Assembly (NCBI RefSeq): GCF_001010285.1
Contig: NZ_CP011104.1
Location: 3,782,001 to 3,846,000 of the forward strand
Reading direction: 5' to 3'
DNA: 64,000 bases
DNA from: Photorhabdus thracensis
GTDB taxonomy: Bacteria; Pseudomonadota; Gammaproteobacteria; Enterobacterales; Enterobacteriaceae
The number at the start of each line of letters is the position of its first letter. The stretch's first letter is position 1. This document shows, in pieces, positions 48,240 to 57,704 of the stretch. The notes beneath the pieces were generated by a model. The model worked only from the letters and a program-made list of their open reading frames with translations. It searched no databases and had not been told where the DNA came from. The translations under genes were made by a program, and so were the position numbers.

Positions 48240-48893
48240 TTACTGAGCATGATCATCCGTATTGACGGTGACAGAAGCAAGATAATTGAGTAGCGCAATA
48301 TCGTTATTGACCCCCAGCTTTACCATTGCTGATTTTTTCTGGCTGCTGATTGTTTTGACACTGCGATTGAGTTTTTTGGCAATGTCTGTTACCAGGAAGC
48401 CTTGGGCAAACAGGCGTATGACCTCGCTCTCTTTTTGTGATAACGGTTTGTCGCCGTAGGGGGTTTTCGTCACTTTTTTCAACAGTTCGGAAACGCTCTC
48501 CGGCATAAATTTTTCCCCTTGTTTCAGGGCAGTCAGTACATCAGGTAAATCTGTTGGTGCTCCTTGTTTTAAGACTATTCCTTCAATATCAAGTTCAAGT
48601 ACAGCACTTAAAATTGCTGGATTATTGTTCATAGTCAGAACAATGATTGATAGCCTGGGATAATGGCGTTTGATGTATTTAATCAAATTGATGCCATCAC
48701 CATAGGTGTCGCCAGGCATGGATAAATCAGTGATCAGTACGTTTGCTTTAATACAGGACAGATTGTTGATCAATGTAGTCGAGTCTTCAGACTCGGCTAC
48801 AACGTTGATCCAGTCAAGCCGTTCAAGTGATTTGCGGATGCCAAACAGAACAATTGGATGGTCATCAGCAATAATGACATTAAGGTTATTCAT
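48240..48893 (-). CDS. rcsB: response regulator RcsB
   Basis: 217 residues. The receiver domain has NVIIADDHPIVLFGIRKSLE at its start and the phospho-aspartate in LITDLSMPGD (about residue 56). The LuxR-type helix-turn-helix is at about 150-205 (LSQKESEVIRLFAQGFLVTD, then NRSVKTISSQKKSAM). It controls capsule, motility and, in Photorhabdus, host-related traits. It starts 5 nt after rcsD, so the two are one operon. Confidence 0.97.
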   Translation of the reverse strand: MNNLNVIIADDHPIVLFGIRKSLERLDWINVVAESEDSTTLINNLSCIKANVLITDLSMPGDTYGDGINLIKYIKRHYPRLSIIVLTMNNNPAILSAVLELDIEGIVLKQGAPTDLPDVLTALKQGEKFMPESVSELLKKVTKTPYGDKPLSQKESEVIRLFAQGFLVTDIAKKLNRSVKTISSQKKSAMVKLGVNNDIALLNYLASVTVNTDDHAQ

Positions 48894-48898
48894 CTTAT

Positions 48899-51589
48899 TT
48901 AGTTACCCTGCTGCAATAGCTGCTTGACGATGGCGTCGATGTGGCTAATGCTATTTTTAATCTCTATTTTGTTACTGTCTGTTATGCGTTGTTCCAGTGT
49001 TTCGCAAGAAAGTTTGAGGAATTCCAGGTCTAACATAGCAAAGACGCCTTTCAGGCGGTGTGCTGTTTGCGAAAGTGATACCAAATCATATTGCTCTATA
49101 TCAGTATACAGTTTATTAATATCTATCGGTACTGTCTCGATAAATAATTGTCGGTAATCGCTATTAGCCAACTGTTTTTGATAACTATTTATAACATTGT
49201 CAAAATCGTAATCAGGGTTTTTATCGTTAAATACTGACATTTCTGAATCGACATCCAATTCGTTAAAACTGAAGCTTCTCTCAATTAATAACGAAATGGC
49301 ATTGATAACAGCTTCGCTTAGATTGTAATTACACCGAATATAGTCAGGTTTTATCTGCTCAAAGCCAACCAGATTATCAACCAATAATATAGTTGATTTT
49401 GCCGAGCTATACGGTTTATCGGTCAATATGATATCGTATTCTCTACTCATATTTTCTTTCTTTTTATCAAAGTAAGCCGCGCCATAATGATTCAGGTGAT
49501 TCTGTGTAATCTGACAGATTTCAGTATTGCTGATGTCCAGCAAAGCGGTAATGTCTTCCAATAGCTGTGGGCATTGGTCTTGGCCGATTACCAAGGGTAG
49601 ACTGATAGTGTAATGTGTACCAAGGTTGGGTTTGCTGTTTATAGTAAAATGGCCATTTAATTTTCTACATAATTGGTTACATAGATAAAAGGTCATTCCT
49701 GAATTAGATTGATATTTATCACCGGTTGTTTTGATTAAAAATGGGTAATTCAAATTGGTCAATTCTTTTGAATTAAGTCCGGAACCTGTATCTATTACTT
49801 CGATTCGGATGTGATCTTTGTATTCCTGAGAATAGCTAACTATGAGTGATATTTTTCCATAAGAGGTGATCGTGATTGAATAATTAACTAATATCAGGAC
49901 GATTTTACGGATTATTAAGTCATCGCCAATAAATATAGTTTTAGGATTAATATTACAATGATAATAATAATTCAATCCCTTATTCTTCATCTTTGGAAAT
50001 ACTTCTTTAAGAATATCTTCTAATGTGGATGACAATGAAAACGACTCATTTTTTGCTTGCCAGTCACCTGATTCTAATTCATTGAGTAATGAGATATTCT
50101 CGACCCAATCGGATATATATGTGGATTTAGCTAATAAATTGTCAACGATACGATCACTATTTTCTTCTATGAGCACTTGCTTCAGCTGGCAAGCGATGTT
50201 ATTTAATTCCTTTATTGGTTGTTTTAACTCAGAACGAATATTAGTCAGCATAAAACGCCGGGCTTGTACGCTTTTATCGTGTTCCAGATGGGCAAGTTGT
50301 AAGCGTCTGTTAATTAATGCTTCCTGGTCTTTATCTTGCAGTAAAAACAGATAAGTCTCTGGCAACCGGTGGATGCTGTACACTTTAATTTCATAGACTG
50401 CATCGTCAATGGATGTCTGAATGACGCCATGATGCTGTTTTGCCATCATTTTGATTTTGTTTAAATCGATATCAGGCAACAGATGATCGGCAATATTATT
50501 GCTCATTATTGTCTGATTTATTGAGAAATCATAAATCAGTAAGCCAATTGGGATGTTGGAGATAATCTCGTGGCTTAACGCATCTTTGATTTGTAGCTCG
50601 TGATTCATAAGTGCGTTTGGGGCAATATATTTTCTGCGAATGTAAATAAGGCCCCCCAAGGACAGGATAATAAAGATTGAATCAGCCAGTAATAGCCAGA
50701 TGTTTCTGTATAATAAATCGATCAGTAAATCTTTGAGTGATATCCGATACAGTAGTTTGTATTGCGTACCATTGAGCGGTTGAGAAAATTCGAGCCAGAA
50801 GCCATTCTGTGAGATATTCACTTTATTAGTTTCCTGGAGATTTTGTGTGTCGTCAGATAATAAGCTGAAGCTTTTTGCCGCCATATCCATAGGAAGAAGA
50901 TGACAAATAGGCAGATCAAAAGCGATAACGGTTGCCAGTTGCCCGGGTGAATTGAACGTTGCCCGGTAAGTATAGAAATAGATATTCTCGCCGCTGAGCT
51001 TGCGGATTGATGAAATATTTTCCCGTTCATCTAACGCGGTGGATTGCATCAGCATTTCTGAACGTTTCGATTCGGCAGTCAGTGTTAGATAACTTTCTTT
51101 GAATTTTAATTCTGGTTTAAGAATAGAATAGGTTGTTATCAGAAACAGACTGTTATCTTTACCATTCAGATAGTACATAGAGTTGTATTCATTGCGGGCA
51201 CCCCATAGAATCTCCATATAATTGGAAAGGCGTTGCGTCAACTCAGTATTTGCAACGCTATGGTGACCAAAGATAATTGTATCGACAGTTTGATAACGAT
51301 TCTCAAGCCAGTAAACATCAGGCCGTAGCTTCATTGGTGAAACGGGTTCCTGCGGCTTAAAAGATGAGATATTGGCTTGTTCAAAGATAGCATTAGCGTG
51401 GTAACGATAATCTTCTATCTGTAATACTATTTTGGTTGAAACGCTATTCAGCGCATACTTTTTTCCCATCAGCCAGGCGTTGAAGTAGTTATAGCTGTAT
51501 AAAAACAGCGAAACAAAAAGCAGAACAATGAACAGGCCATAGTAACGGTTTATGGTTGATGAATTAATAGAAGATTGTTTGTTATACAT
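48899..51589 (-). CDS. rcsD: phosphotransferase RcsD
   Basis: 896 residues, the inner-membrane intermediate of the Rcs relay. Two transmembrane segments (about residues 15-35 and 300-320) bracket a periplasmic domain. A degenerate histidine-kinase-like region follows (YSITITSYGKISLIVSY and IRIEVIDTGSGLNSKEL). The C-terminal Hpt domain has the phospho-transfer histidine in SQTAHRLKGVFAML (about 845). In E. coli ompC/micF lies upstream; here a tRNA-Ser gene does. Confidence 0.94.
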   Translation of the reverse strand: MYNKQSSINSSTINRYYGLFIVLLFVSLFLYSYNYFNAWLMGKKYALNSVSTKIVLQIEDYRYHANAIFEQANISSFKPQEPVSPMKLRPDVYWLENRYQTVDTIIFGHHSVANTELTQRLSNYMEILWGARNEYNSMYYLNGKDNSLFLITTYSILKPELKFKESYLTLTAESKRSEMLMQSTALDERENISSIRKLSGENIYFYTYRATFNSPGQLATVIAFDLPICHLLPMDMAAKSFSLLSDDTQNLQETNKVNISQNGFWLEFSQPLNGTQYKLLYRISLKDLLIDLLYRNIWLLLADSIFIILSLGGLIYIRRKYIAPNALMNHELQIKDALSHEIISNIPIGLLIYDFSINQTIMSNNIADHLLPDIDLNKIKMMAKQHHGVIQTSIDDAVYEIKVYSIHRLPETYLFLLQDKDQEALINRRLQLAHLEHDKSVQARRFMLTNIRSELKQPIKELNNIACQLKQVLIEENSDRIVDNLLAKSTYISDWVENISLLNELESGDWQAKNESFSLSSTLEDILKEVFPKMKNKGLNYYYHCNINPKTIFIGDDLIIRKIVLILVNYSITITSYGKISLIVSYSQEYKDHIRIEVIDTGSGLNSKELTNLNYPFLIKTTGDKYQSNSGMTFYLCNQLCRKLNGHFTINSKPNLGTHYTISLPLVIGQDQCPQLLEDITALLDISNTEICQITQNHLNHYGAAYFDKKKENMSREYDIILTDKPYSSAKSTILLVDNLVGFEQIKPDYIRCNYNLSEAVINAISLLIERSFSFNELDVDSEMSVFNDKNPDYDFDNVINSYQKQLANSDYRQLFIETVPIDINKLYTDIEQYDLVSLSQTAHRLKGVFAMLDLEFLKLSCETLEQRITDSNKIEIKNSISHIDAIVKQLLQQGN

Positions 51590-51764
51590 TCGTTGAGTAA
51601 AAGCCTTAATAATTGCTTGGCTGTGCTAGCGAGCTCGTTAAGTTGGTGAATCTGATGATCCGATGTATTTATGTTAATTCTAGCAGGATCGGGGCAGGGA
51701 ATGATATTGTCGATTGAGGATTGAGCAAACAGTAAAAAAATAACAGAATTTTTGCGATAAAGAC

Positions 51765-51794
51765 TAGACATATTATCATGCTATAGAGCATAAT
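51765..51794 (+). promoter_or_regulatory. candidate tRNA-Ser promoter
   Basis: TAGACA and CATAAT with 18-bp spacing, 11 bp before the tRNA, followed by a GC-rich discriminator typical of stable RNA promoters. Confidence 0.4.
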
Positions 51795-51804
51795 CCTGCG
51801 CCAT

Positions 51805-51892
<88 letters not shown>

Positions 51893-51899
51893 AATACTA

Positions 51900-51931
51900 A
51901 CCCCATGCATGTTGTGCATGGGGTTTTTTCA
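51900..51931 (+). terminator. terminator after tRNA-Ser
   Basis: Stem CCCCATGCA / TGCATGGGG followed by six T residues, 8 nt after the tRNA. Confidence 0.85.
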
Positions 51932-52027
51932 TTGTGGTGTCCACGATTTATTGATAAGAATGACATGCAACAACAACGTCTGCTGGGATAGACTCTTATT
52001 CAATAAAACCGTGGAAAGAATAAGAAA

Positions 52028-52654
52028 CTAAGCTTTTTGAATCAGCATAGCGACCGCAGCCCCTAACATAATAACCGATGCGCCCCTATACATAAGCTGT
52101 TGCGCACGCTGGCTTGATAACAGATGCCGAATGCTGAGGGCGCCGAAAATAAATACCGCTCCCACGGCGAGTAAGACAAAAATAGTCAATGGTACCAACA
52201 TGAAACCCCAGATTTGCAACGAGATAGATTCCATGTTAATGACCAAAGGCAACAGCGCAAGATAGAAGGCAATAGTTTTAGGGTTGCCTAACGTTATGGT
52301 TAGACCAGATAACCATGCCGCAGCCAGTTCTTTTTTATTTGTTGATTGGCCTTCACCAATGGGTTGATGATCTGCAAACCAGAATTGCCATGCCAAATAA
52401 CTCAAATATAATGCAGCGCCCCATTTCACAACAGCAAATAGAGTGTCAAAGTGGCTGGCAATAATGGATAAACCAAATACAGCAAAAGACAAATAAGTTA
52501 GATCGCCAATAACCAGACCAAACAACATACTAAATGCAGTTAACGCGCCACCATTCACGCTTCTGGCAACCACGGCAGCCATACCAGGGCCTGGTATCGC
52601 GGCCGCAACAGCAAGTGCCGCTGTATAAGTGAGTATTTGTGACACTTCTAGCAT
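52028..52654 (-). CDS. LysE/RhtB-family amino acid exporter
   Basis: 208 residues, about six transmembrane helices. The family signature is near the N-terminus (AAAIPGPGMAAVVARSVNGG), with a second motif in LTITLGNPKTIAFYLAL. LysE/RhtB proteins export amino acids. It is the last gene of the eight-gene operon, 87 nt after the cyclodeaminase gene, so the likely cargo is the unusual amino acid or dipeptide made by that operon. The cargo is inferred. Confidence 0.88.
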   Translation of the reverse strand: MLEVSQILTYTAALAVAAAIPGPGMAAVVARSVNGGALTAFSMLFGLVIGDLTYLSFAVFGLSIIASHFDTLFAVVKWGAALYLSYLAWQFWFADHQPIGEGQSTNKKELAAAWLSGLTITLGNPKTIAFYLALLPLVINMESISLQIWGFMLVPLTIFVLLAVGAVFIFGALSIRHLLSSQRAQQLMYRGASVIMLGAAVAMLIQKA

Positions 52655-52741
52655 ATATTTCCTCTCAAAAATAACATATCGAAATAATTAAACATAGATA
52701 ATGTCACTTGCGTATGCAAGTGACAATTTTATCTGAAATAG

Positions 52742-53704
52742 TTAAGGTATTTTTGTTAGTTGTCGAATGACTTCCCGGGAAAATACCATATCTTGGACTG
52801 CCAAACCGACGGATTGGAATATAGTTACACCTTGCCCGGACAAACTGGCATGAGATTGAGAAACGGTACCAATTTCTATCCCAATGGATTCGCTGAGAAT
52901 GCCTTTCCCCCGTGCCTTAATGACAGATTGCGAGGCGGCGAATACCGATTCGTTGGAATCAGTAAACAGGGTGGTATTGCTATACACATCTTCGTTTAAT
53001 TCCTGGAAGCCCAATGCCGAAGCGCCAATGGCATTGACATGGCATTTAGCCGGTAACTCTTTTCTACTGATTATAGGGTCTCGTGATGCTGTTGTTGTGC
53101 AAATAATGTCACTATTAAGCACCGCCTCAGCAGGTGAGGCTTTGATCGAAATAGCAAGGTTGAGAGTTTTATCACACCATGTGGCAAACTCACGGCATCT
53201 TTCCTCACTGCGACCCCATAAGGTGACTTCCTTAATAGGACGCACATATAACATGGCTTGCAAATGTGCTCTTGCCTGTAGGCCAGTGCCAAGTATCGCC
53301 AATCGGCTGGCATCTTTTGCAGCGAGAAGATGGGTTGCATAAGCAGAAGCGGCTGCGGTACGAATTTCGGTAATAGCTCCGGCATCTACTACAGCCATAC
53401 CTGAAACACTTGGTTCGTCGTAAATCAGCACACTACCAACGTGTGAAGGCTTATTACCATTACTTTGAAACCTCACTACTACCGACTTTAACCCAAATCC
53501 TTTATATGGCCCTTCCTTTATATAAATTGGCATGGTGCCCATTAAGCTGCCGTCTTCGCCTTTCACGATATTGCGTAAAGGTTGCTCTACTTTCCTTTCC
53601 GATTGCAATTTAAAGGCTATTTCACTTAGCTTAAGGCTAAGTTCCATCGTCAAATAACGTACAACGGCTTCTTTATCGACATAAAGCATATTAATGCCTT
53701 TCAA
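52742..53704 (-). CDS. ornithine cyclodeaminase/mu-crystallin family protein
   Basis: 320 residues, with the NAD(P)-binding Rossmann motif in RLAILGTGLQARAHLQAM (about residues 130-150) and the family pattern GSLMGTMPIYI and HVNAIGASALGFQELN. Family members are ornithine cyclodeaminases, ketimine reductases, or alanine/2,3-diaminopropionate dehydrogenases; within this operon a reductive amination or imine reduction on the pathway intermediate is more likely than proline synthesis. It starts 13 nt after the upstream gene. Confidence 0.85.
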   Translation of the reverse strand: MKGINMLYVDKEAVVRYLTMELSLKLSEIAFKLQSERKVEQPLRNIVKGEDGSLMGTMPIYIKEGPYKGFGLKSVVVRFQSNGNKPSHVGSVLIYDEPSVSGMAVVDAGAITEIRTAAASAYATHLLAAKDASRLAILGTGLQARAHLQAMLYVRPIKEVTLWGRSEERCREFATWCDKTLNLAISIKASPAEAVLNSDIICTTTASRDPIISRKELPAKCHVNAIGASALGFQELNEDVYSNTTLFTDSNESVFAASQSVIKARGKGILSESIGIEIGTVSQSHASLSGQGVTIFQSVGLAVQDMVFSREVIRQLTKIP

Positions 53705-53717
53705 TATCAGTGATCAG

Positions 53718-54260
53718 TTAAAGATCGCCCAGCTTGAAATTATCATCAATTTCAGTTCCGGCAATGCTATTGAGAATGGTAGACATATTCTTTTGAGAAA
53801 CACCTAACACAACATCCAACATATTTTCTTTACTGAAACCACGGCTTAAAAACAAATCAATGGCACTTTTTTTTAATTGACCCCGGCAGTAAATAACTTC
53901 TACAGTGAATTCACGCAGTGCTAATAATCGTGGGGAGAGATCATCGGTTTTTTCAATTAATGCTTTAACCGTTTTTTTATCCACGCCATTATGAACGGCA
54001 ATAAAAGCATGTGCCTGAACGGTATAGTCACAACCATTTTCTATTCCAGTTGTAATCCACACCACCGCTTTTTCTTCTTCATTCAGTGAACTATCAATAA
54101 ATAAGTCATGTGCGCGTTGATAAGCGGCTAATAGTGAAGGAGATTCCGACATATAACCACTTTGGTTAGGTACCCAGCCAAAATCATCAATGGAACTCTG
54201 GAGTAATTTCTTGCTCTTTTCAGGTGTGGTAGTAATTGAGTGTAAAGTAAGTAAAGACAT
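53718..54260 (-). CDS. carboxymuconolactone decarboxylase/AhpD-like protein lacking one redox cysteine
   Basis: 180 residues with the all-helical AhpD-like fold of peroxidase-related proteins (WVPNQSGYMSESPSLLAAYQ at the start). The active-site motif is normally E-x-x-GC-x-x-C-x-x-x-H; here it reads ENGCDYTVQAH, so the second cysteine of the CxxC is threonine. A thiol-disulfide peroxidase role is therefore unlikely; a non-redox lyase, isomerase or binding role is possible. It lies between the prephenate-decarboxylase-like and cyclodeaminase-like genes. Confidence 0.75.
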   Translation of the reverse strand: MSLLTLHSITTTPEKSKKLLQSSIDDFGWVPNQSGYMSESPSLLAAYQRAHDLFIDSSLNEEEKAVVWITTGIENGCDYTVQAHAFIAVHNGVDKKTVKALIEKTDDLSPRLLALREFTVEVIYCRGQLKKSAIDLFLSRGFSKENMLDVVLGVSQKNMSTILNSIAGTEIDDNFKLGDL

Positions 54261-54328
54261 AATAACCTCCGTATATCGAAATTTTAAATAGATCTATATA
54301 GTTGCATATTTCAGAGCGATATTGGCTC

Positions 54329-54907
54329 TTATGCAGATGTAAATACTGACCAAAGCATTTTAATTGGTCGAATATGAGAAATAAATTTTAGTTTGTGTAA
54401 TTTTGCTGCCACTTCTGTCGTTAGTGCGGCATCTACCTCTGAATTGGCAACCGCTTTCGCGGCTGAACTTGTTGAGTCTTTAAAAATGATATCTGCGATT
54501 TTCAGGTTATCAGGCAACAATTCTGGGATTAACGCCTTTGGTGCCGGATGGGTTGCAATGACTATGTTATCTTTAGTTAATTCGTCACGAATAGCTATCC
54601 CATAATTCGGTGTGTAATTTAAAAATGCGGCTGACAAATTAAATCTATTGTCCATATAAAACTCACTAATGTTGTAATAAGCATTGGCTACCACTAATGC
54701 CTGGCAGTTCTTTAAAATAATGTGACTGCTGGCTTCTTCGTAAGTATTACATAGGACAACCTGGTAACTTTTGGCTACTTTATTTTCAATTGCAAACTCA
54801 CCAAAACGGATAGCGGATTGCTCACTACTTGTACCTGACGGGCCTAAAGTCGCTATATTTAAAACATCAAATGTATCTTTGTCGAAACTAAAAAAAACAC
54901 ACTCCAT
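54329..54907 (-). CDS. prephenate dehydratase-like protein, probable non-aromatising prephenate decarboxylase
   Basis: 192 residues. The N-terminus has the prephenate dehydratase pattern IATLGPSGTSSEQSAIRFGE, and a two-lobed binding fold follows (DSTSSAAKAVANSEVDAALT). The TRF motif needed for aromatisation by true dehydratases is not seen; the C-terminus reads RPIKMLWSVFT. This is the state of BacA-like decarboxylases, which lose CO2 without forming an aromatic ring. Photorhabdus luminescens is known to make 2,5-dihydrophenylalanine with such an enzyme, and this is probably its counterpart. Neighbouring aminotransferase and exporter genes fit that role. Confidence 0.75.
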   Translation of the reverse strand: MECVFFSFDKDTFDVLNIATLGPSGTSSEQSAIRFGEFAIENKVAKSYQVVLCNTYEEASSHIILKNCQALVVANAYYNISEFYMDNRFNLSAAFLNYTPNYGIAIRDELTKDNIVIATHPAPKALIPELLPDNLKIADIIFKDSTSSAAKAVANSEVDAALTTEVAAKLHKLKFISHIRPIKMLWSVFTSA

Positions 54908-54926
54908 GGTGTCTCCTGGACTTACA

Positions 54927-55874
54927 CTAATAAACCGGATTTAACCAATGTGAAAACTCACCGATTCTGCCTCTCACTATTTCTTGATAATCTTTAGCGA
55001 TAACATTGGCTATGGAATCTTCTTTTTGAATATATGATATATCGTCTATTTGCGAAACAATTGATATTTCAATGCCAGTACCTGTTAAGAAACAGGCATC
55101 TGCTTCATAGAGATCCTTTTGTCGAACTTCTGACTCAATACAGGGAATATTGTGAAATTTACAAATATCGAAAACAGATTGTCTGGTTATTCCATTAAGA
55201 ATGCCAGAATCAAGCGATGGTGTAATAACACAATTATCTTTAACAATAAAAACGTTTGATGTACTTGCTTCTGCACACATGCCTTGTTCATTCAGCATAA
55301 TCGCATCATCAAAGCCATGTTCTTTGGCATCTTCGTAAGCAAGTGCAGAATTAACATAGGTGCCGGTAATTTTTGCAGAAGAGGGAATCGCTGTATTTGA
55401 TACGCGCTGCCATTTTGAAATAAGACACTTGGACGCTGTTTTTTTAGCGTAAGTGCCCATAGGTAGCATATTAATACAGAGGGTTGAGTCTACACCACTT
55501 AACTTAACGCCAAATTTTTCACCAGGCATTAATGATTTTTTAAGCGCCAATGGTCTGATATAAATGTCTTGTTTAAATCCGTTTTTAATAATGATATTTT
55601 TGGTAATATCGGTCAATTCATGACTGGTATAAGGTAATTCAATTTTCAGTGTTTTTGCAGATTGAATCAACCGTTCATAGTGCTCATGTACTCTAAATAA
55701 ATTAAGCTGGTTGTTATCCTGGTCCCAATAAGCCCGTATCCCTTCGAATATACCGGTGCCATAATTTAAAGCTTGGGTACTGGCGAGAAAGGTTGCGCTG
55801 CTAAAGTTAATATATTCTCCGTCCAGAAATACGATCCAATCTTTATGAACCGGACTGACGATATTGGTTGTCAT
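54927..55874 (-). CDS. IlvE-like class IV aminotransferase
   Basis: 315 residues, fold type IV PLP enzyme. The phosphate and Schiff-base region is PSSAKITGTYVNSALAYEDA (lysine in AKITG), with the signature EQGMCAEASTSNVFIV and the C-terminal GILNGITRQSVFDI. Branched-chain aminotransferases of this type also accept aromatic-like keto acids. In this operon it would put the amino group on the decarboxylated prephenate-derived keto acid. It overlaps the upstream ligase gene by 4 nt. Confidence 0.88.
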   Translation of the reverse strand: MTTNIVSPVHKDWIVFLDGEYINFSSATFLASTQALNYGTGIFEGIRAYWDQDNNQLNLFRVHEHYERLIQSAKTLKIELPYTSHELTDITKNIIIKNGFKQDIYIRPLALKKSLMPGEKFGVKLSGVDSTLCINMLPMGTYAKKTASKCLISKWQRVSNTAIPSSAKITGTYVNSALAYEDAKEHGFDDAIMLNEQGMCAEASTSNVFIVKDNCVITPSLDSGILNGITRQSVFDICKFHNIPCIESEVRQKDLYEADACFLTGTGIEISIVSQIDDISYIQKEDSIANVIAKDYQEIVRGRIGEFSHWLNPVY

Positions 55875-57274
55875 TTAGCTGCCCTCTTTTTCATGATTTC
55901 TAAAGCTGAATTTCGCTCAATATTGTTACTATCATCTCTCAGATCATGGATCCGTGCGGCTTTCCAGCTGACCATTGCCGCTGTGCCAATCAGCCCGCCG
56001 ACATCGCCTACATGCACATTGACCTTCATATTGAACTTGGATTCCATTTTTTCCTTTATTTTATTAATGAGTGAAGCATTATTTAATTCATCACTTGGCT
56101 CTAACGTTATTTTCAGTTCATCTGTACCAGATGTATTGTTGATTTCGATAAAGTATTCAAAACAATATTCAAGCTCTTCAAATACTGCGTTTTCAATATC
56201 AAAAGCGTACACATTGGCATTGTTCAACACTAATACATCTTTTACTCTGCCGATAGGCTCTATTTCCCAGCTCTCTAAGCCTATTGCTTTGCATCGAACC
56301 ATATCTCCGGTTCTGTATCGAATCAGTGGCTTATTCCCTTTATATAAGTGTGTAATCACTAATTCGCCGGCAACGTGGTTATCACCAACATTTAATTTTT
56401 GATGAGTAAAAGGACAAATCAGCTCATAGTAATTATTGAATGGAATAGTAATAAGCTTATTTGTATCGTTGCAAGCCGCTAAAATAGAGGTTTCTTGAGA
56501 TGCATACATGCAGTTGTAAATTTTAGCTCCCCAGTTGCGGGATAAGTTTCTTAATCTGTTTGGTGTAATGAGTTCGCCAAGCACTAAAATGATTTCGATA
56601 CCTAATTTCTGTGGATTACATCCATTGTTCCGGCAATATTTTAGCAACTCAGCAGCGACCGCAGGGGTACAAACTAAAGCAGTTATTTTGAGATCTTGTA
56701 TTAGCCTCAGCACTCTGTGCATGCCGACAACAGGTGAACGAGGCCACATTTTGATGACGGTATGTCCTAAGCTGCGAAATACATCTTCAAATGTATCGCC
56801 GGTGGAGTGCAATTCCGTTGGCCCCATGATGCCAATAATATGTTGTTTACCTTCCTGATTAAAAATAGACTCATATTGCAGTGTCAGAAAACTATTATTC
56901 ACTAAAGAATCTATTTCATTACGGGGACAAGGTGTTGAAGGCCCGGTTGTACCTGTTGTTTCATAATATATCCAGGCGTTACTCAGGCTATCAGAAGATA
57001 TTGTGTTCCCTGCTTTACTTAAATCTGACTTTGTTGTAAAGGGAAGTTTTTCAATGAGTGAAGATAAGTTGTTATCATCATTCGAATTTATTGCATTCAG
57101 GCGCTCATTATAGAAAGATGATCCATCTTTTGCATAATTGATGATTTCTTTCAATTTTTTATATTGTATTTTTTCCAGTGCAGATGAATCTATCTTGCCA
57201 GACATATATTGCTTTAATTCAGCCAGGTATTTCAGCCCTGATTCATGAAGATCGCTTCTAAAAATAGAATACAT
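55871..57274 (-). CDS. PaaK-like adenylate-forming ligase
   Basis: 467 residues. The AMP-binding loop is WIYYETTGTTGPSTPCPRNE (about residues 105-125). The adenylation core has IYNCMYASQETSIL and the hinge GKNKPLIRYRTGDMV-like segment (NKPLIRYRTGDMVRCKAI), and ends with a C-terminal PaaK-type domain. Phenylacetate-CoA ligase relatives activate acids as adenylates for CoA, carrier proteins or direct amide formation. It could activate the prephenate-derived amino or keto acid, or couple it to a second amino acid. The substrate is not readable. Confidence 0.82.
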   Translation of the reverse strand: MYSIFRSDLHESGLKYLAELKQYMSGKIDSSALEKIQYKKLKEIINYAKDGSSFYNERLNAINSNDDNNLSSLIEKLPFTTKSDLSKAGNTISSDSLSNAWIYYETTGTTGPSTPCPRNEIDSLVNNSFLTLQYESIFNQEGKQHIIGIMGPTELHSTGDTFEDVFRSLGHTVIKMWPRSPVVGMHRVLRLIQDLKITALVCTPAVAAELLKYCRNNGCNPQKLGIEIILVLGELITPNRLRNLSRNWGAKIYNCMYASQETSILAACNDTNKLITIPFNNYYELICPFTHQKLNVGDNHVAGELVITHLYKGNKPLIRYRTGDMVRCKAIGLESWEIEPIGRVKDVLVLNNANVYAFDIENAVFEELEYCFEYFIEINNTSGTDELKITLEPSDELNNASLINKIKEKMESKFNMKVNVHVGDVGGLIGTAAMVSWKAARIHDLRDDSNNIERNSALEIMKKRAAK

Positions 57275-57280
57275 AATGTG

Positions 57281-57703
57281 TTACCTGTAAAGTGGTAAGT
57301 TGCCAGTGAGTTTATTGATATCTTTCTTTGGTCCAACTATGCCAATTCCAGATAACTTTAATTCATCCGAATGTTCAGCAGATAATTTCCCTTCATATTC
57401 CTCATATGTTCTGCATGATTGAGCCAAGCAGGAAAAAGGGCTCAACTTAAAATTATCGTCAGATTTTAATTTATGATGAATAGCATCCAGGACATCATGG
57501 CTTGCTTTCAAAATAGGTAGAGGCGTTTTAACAACACCGGGATAACAAATGCTGTCTTTACTAAAAACATCGTGCCCGACGATTCCATTAATCGTTTTAC
57601 CGATTGAAACACTAATGACACTTAAGGCATTCATTGCCAAACCGAGTGGCAGGCTATCAGCAATAACGATTACGCTTTTATGCAGATTTTCGTCAAACTC
57701 CAT
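57281..57703 (-). CDS. DUF2000-like protein
   Basis: 140 residues. The start VIVIADSLPLGLAMNALSVI and the segment INGIVGHDVFSKDS followed by YPGVVKTPLPIL have the pattern of DUF2000 proteins, which share the peptidyl-tRNA hydrolase II-like fold. Their biochemical role is unknown. It lies 1 nt after the Dabb-like gene and 6 nt before the ligase gene, so it belongs to the operon. Confidence 0.65.
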   Translation of the reverse strand: MEFDENLHKSVIVIADSLPLGLAMNALSVISVSIGKTINGIVGHDVFSKDSICYPGVVKTPLPILKASHDVLDAIHHKLKSDDNFKLSPFSCLAQSCRTYEEYEGKLSAEHSDELKLSGIGIVGPKKDINKLTGNLPLYR

Positions 57704-57704
57704 A

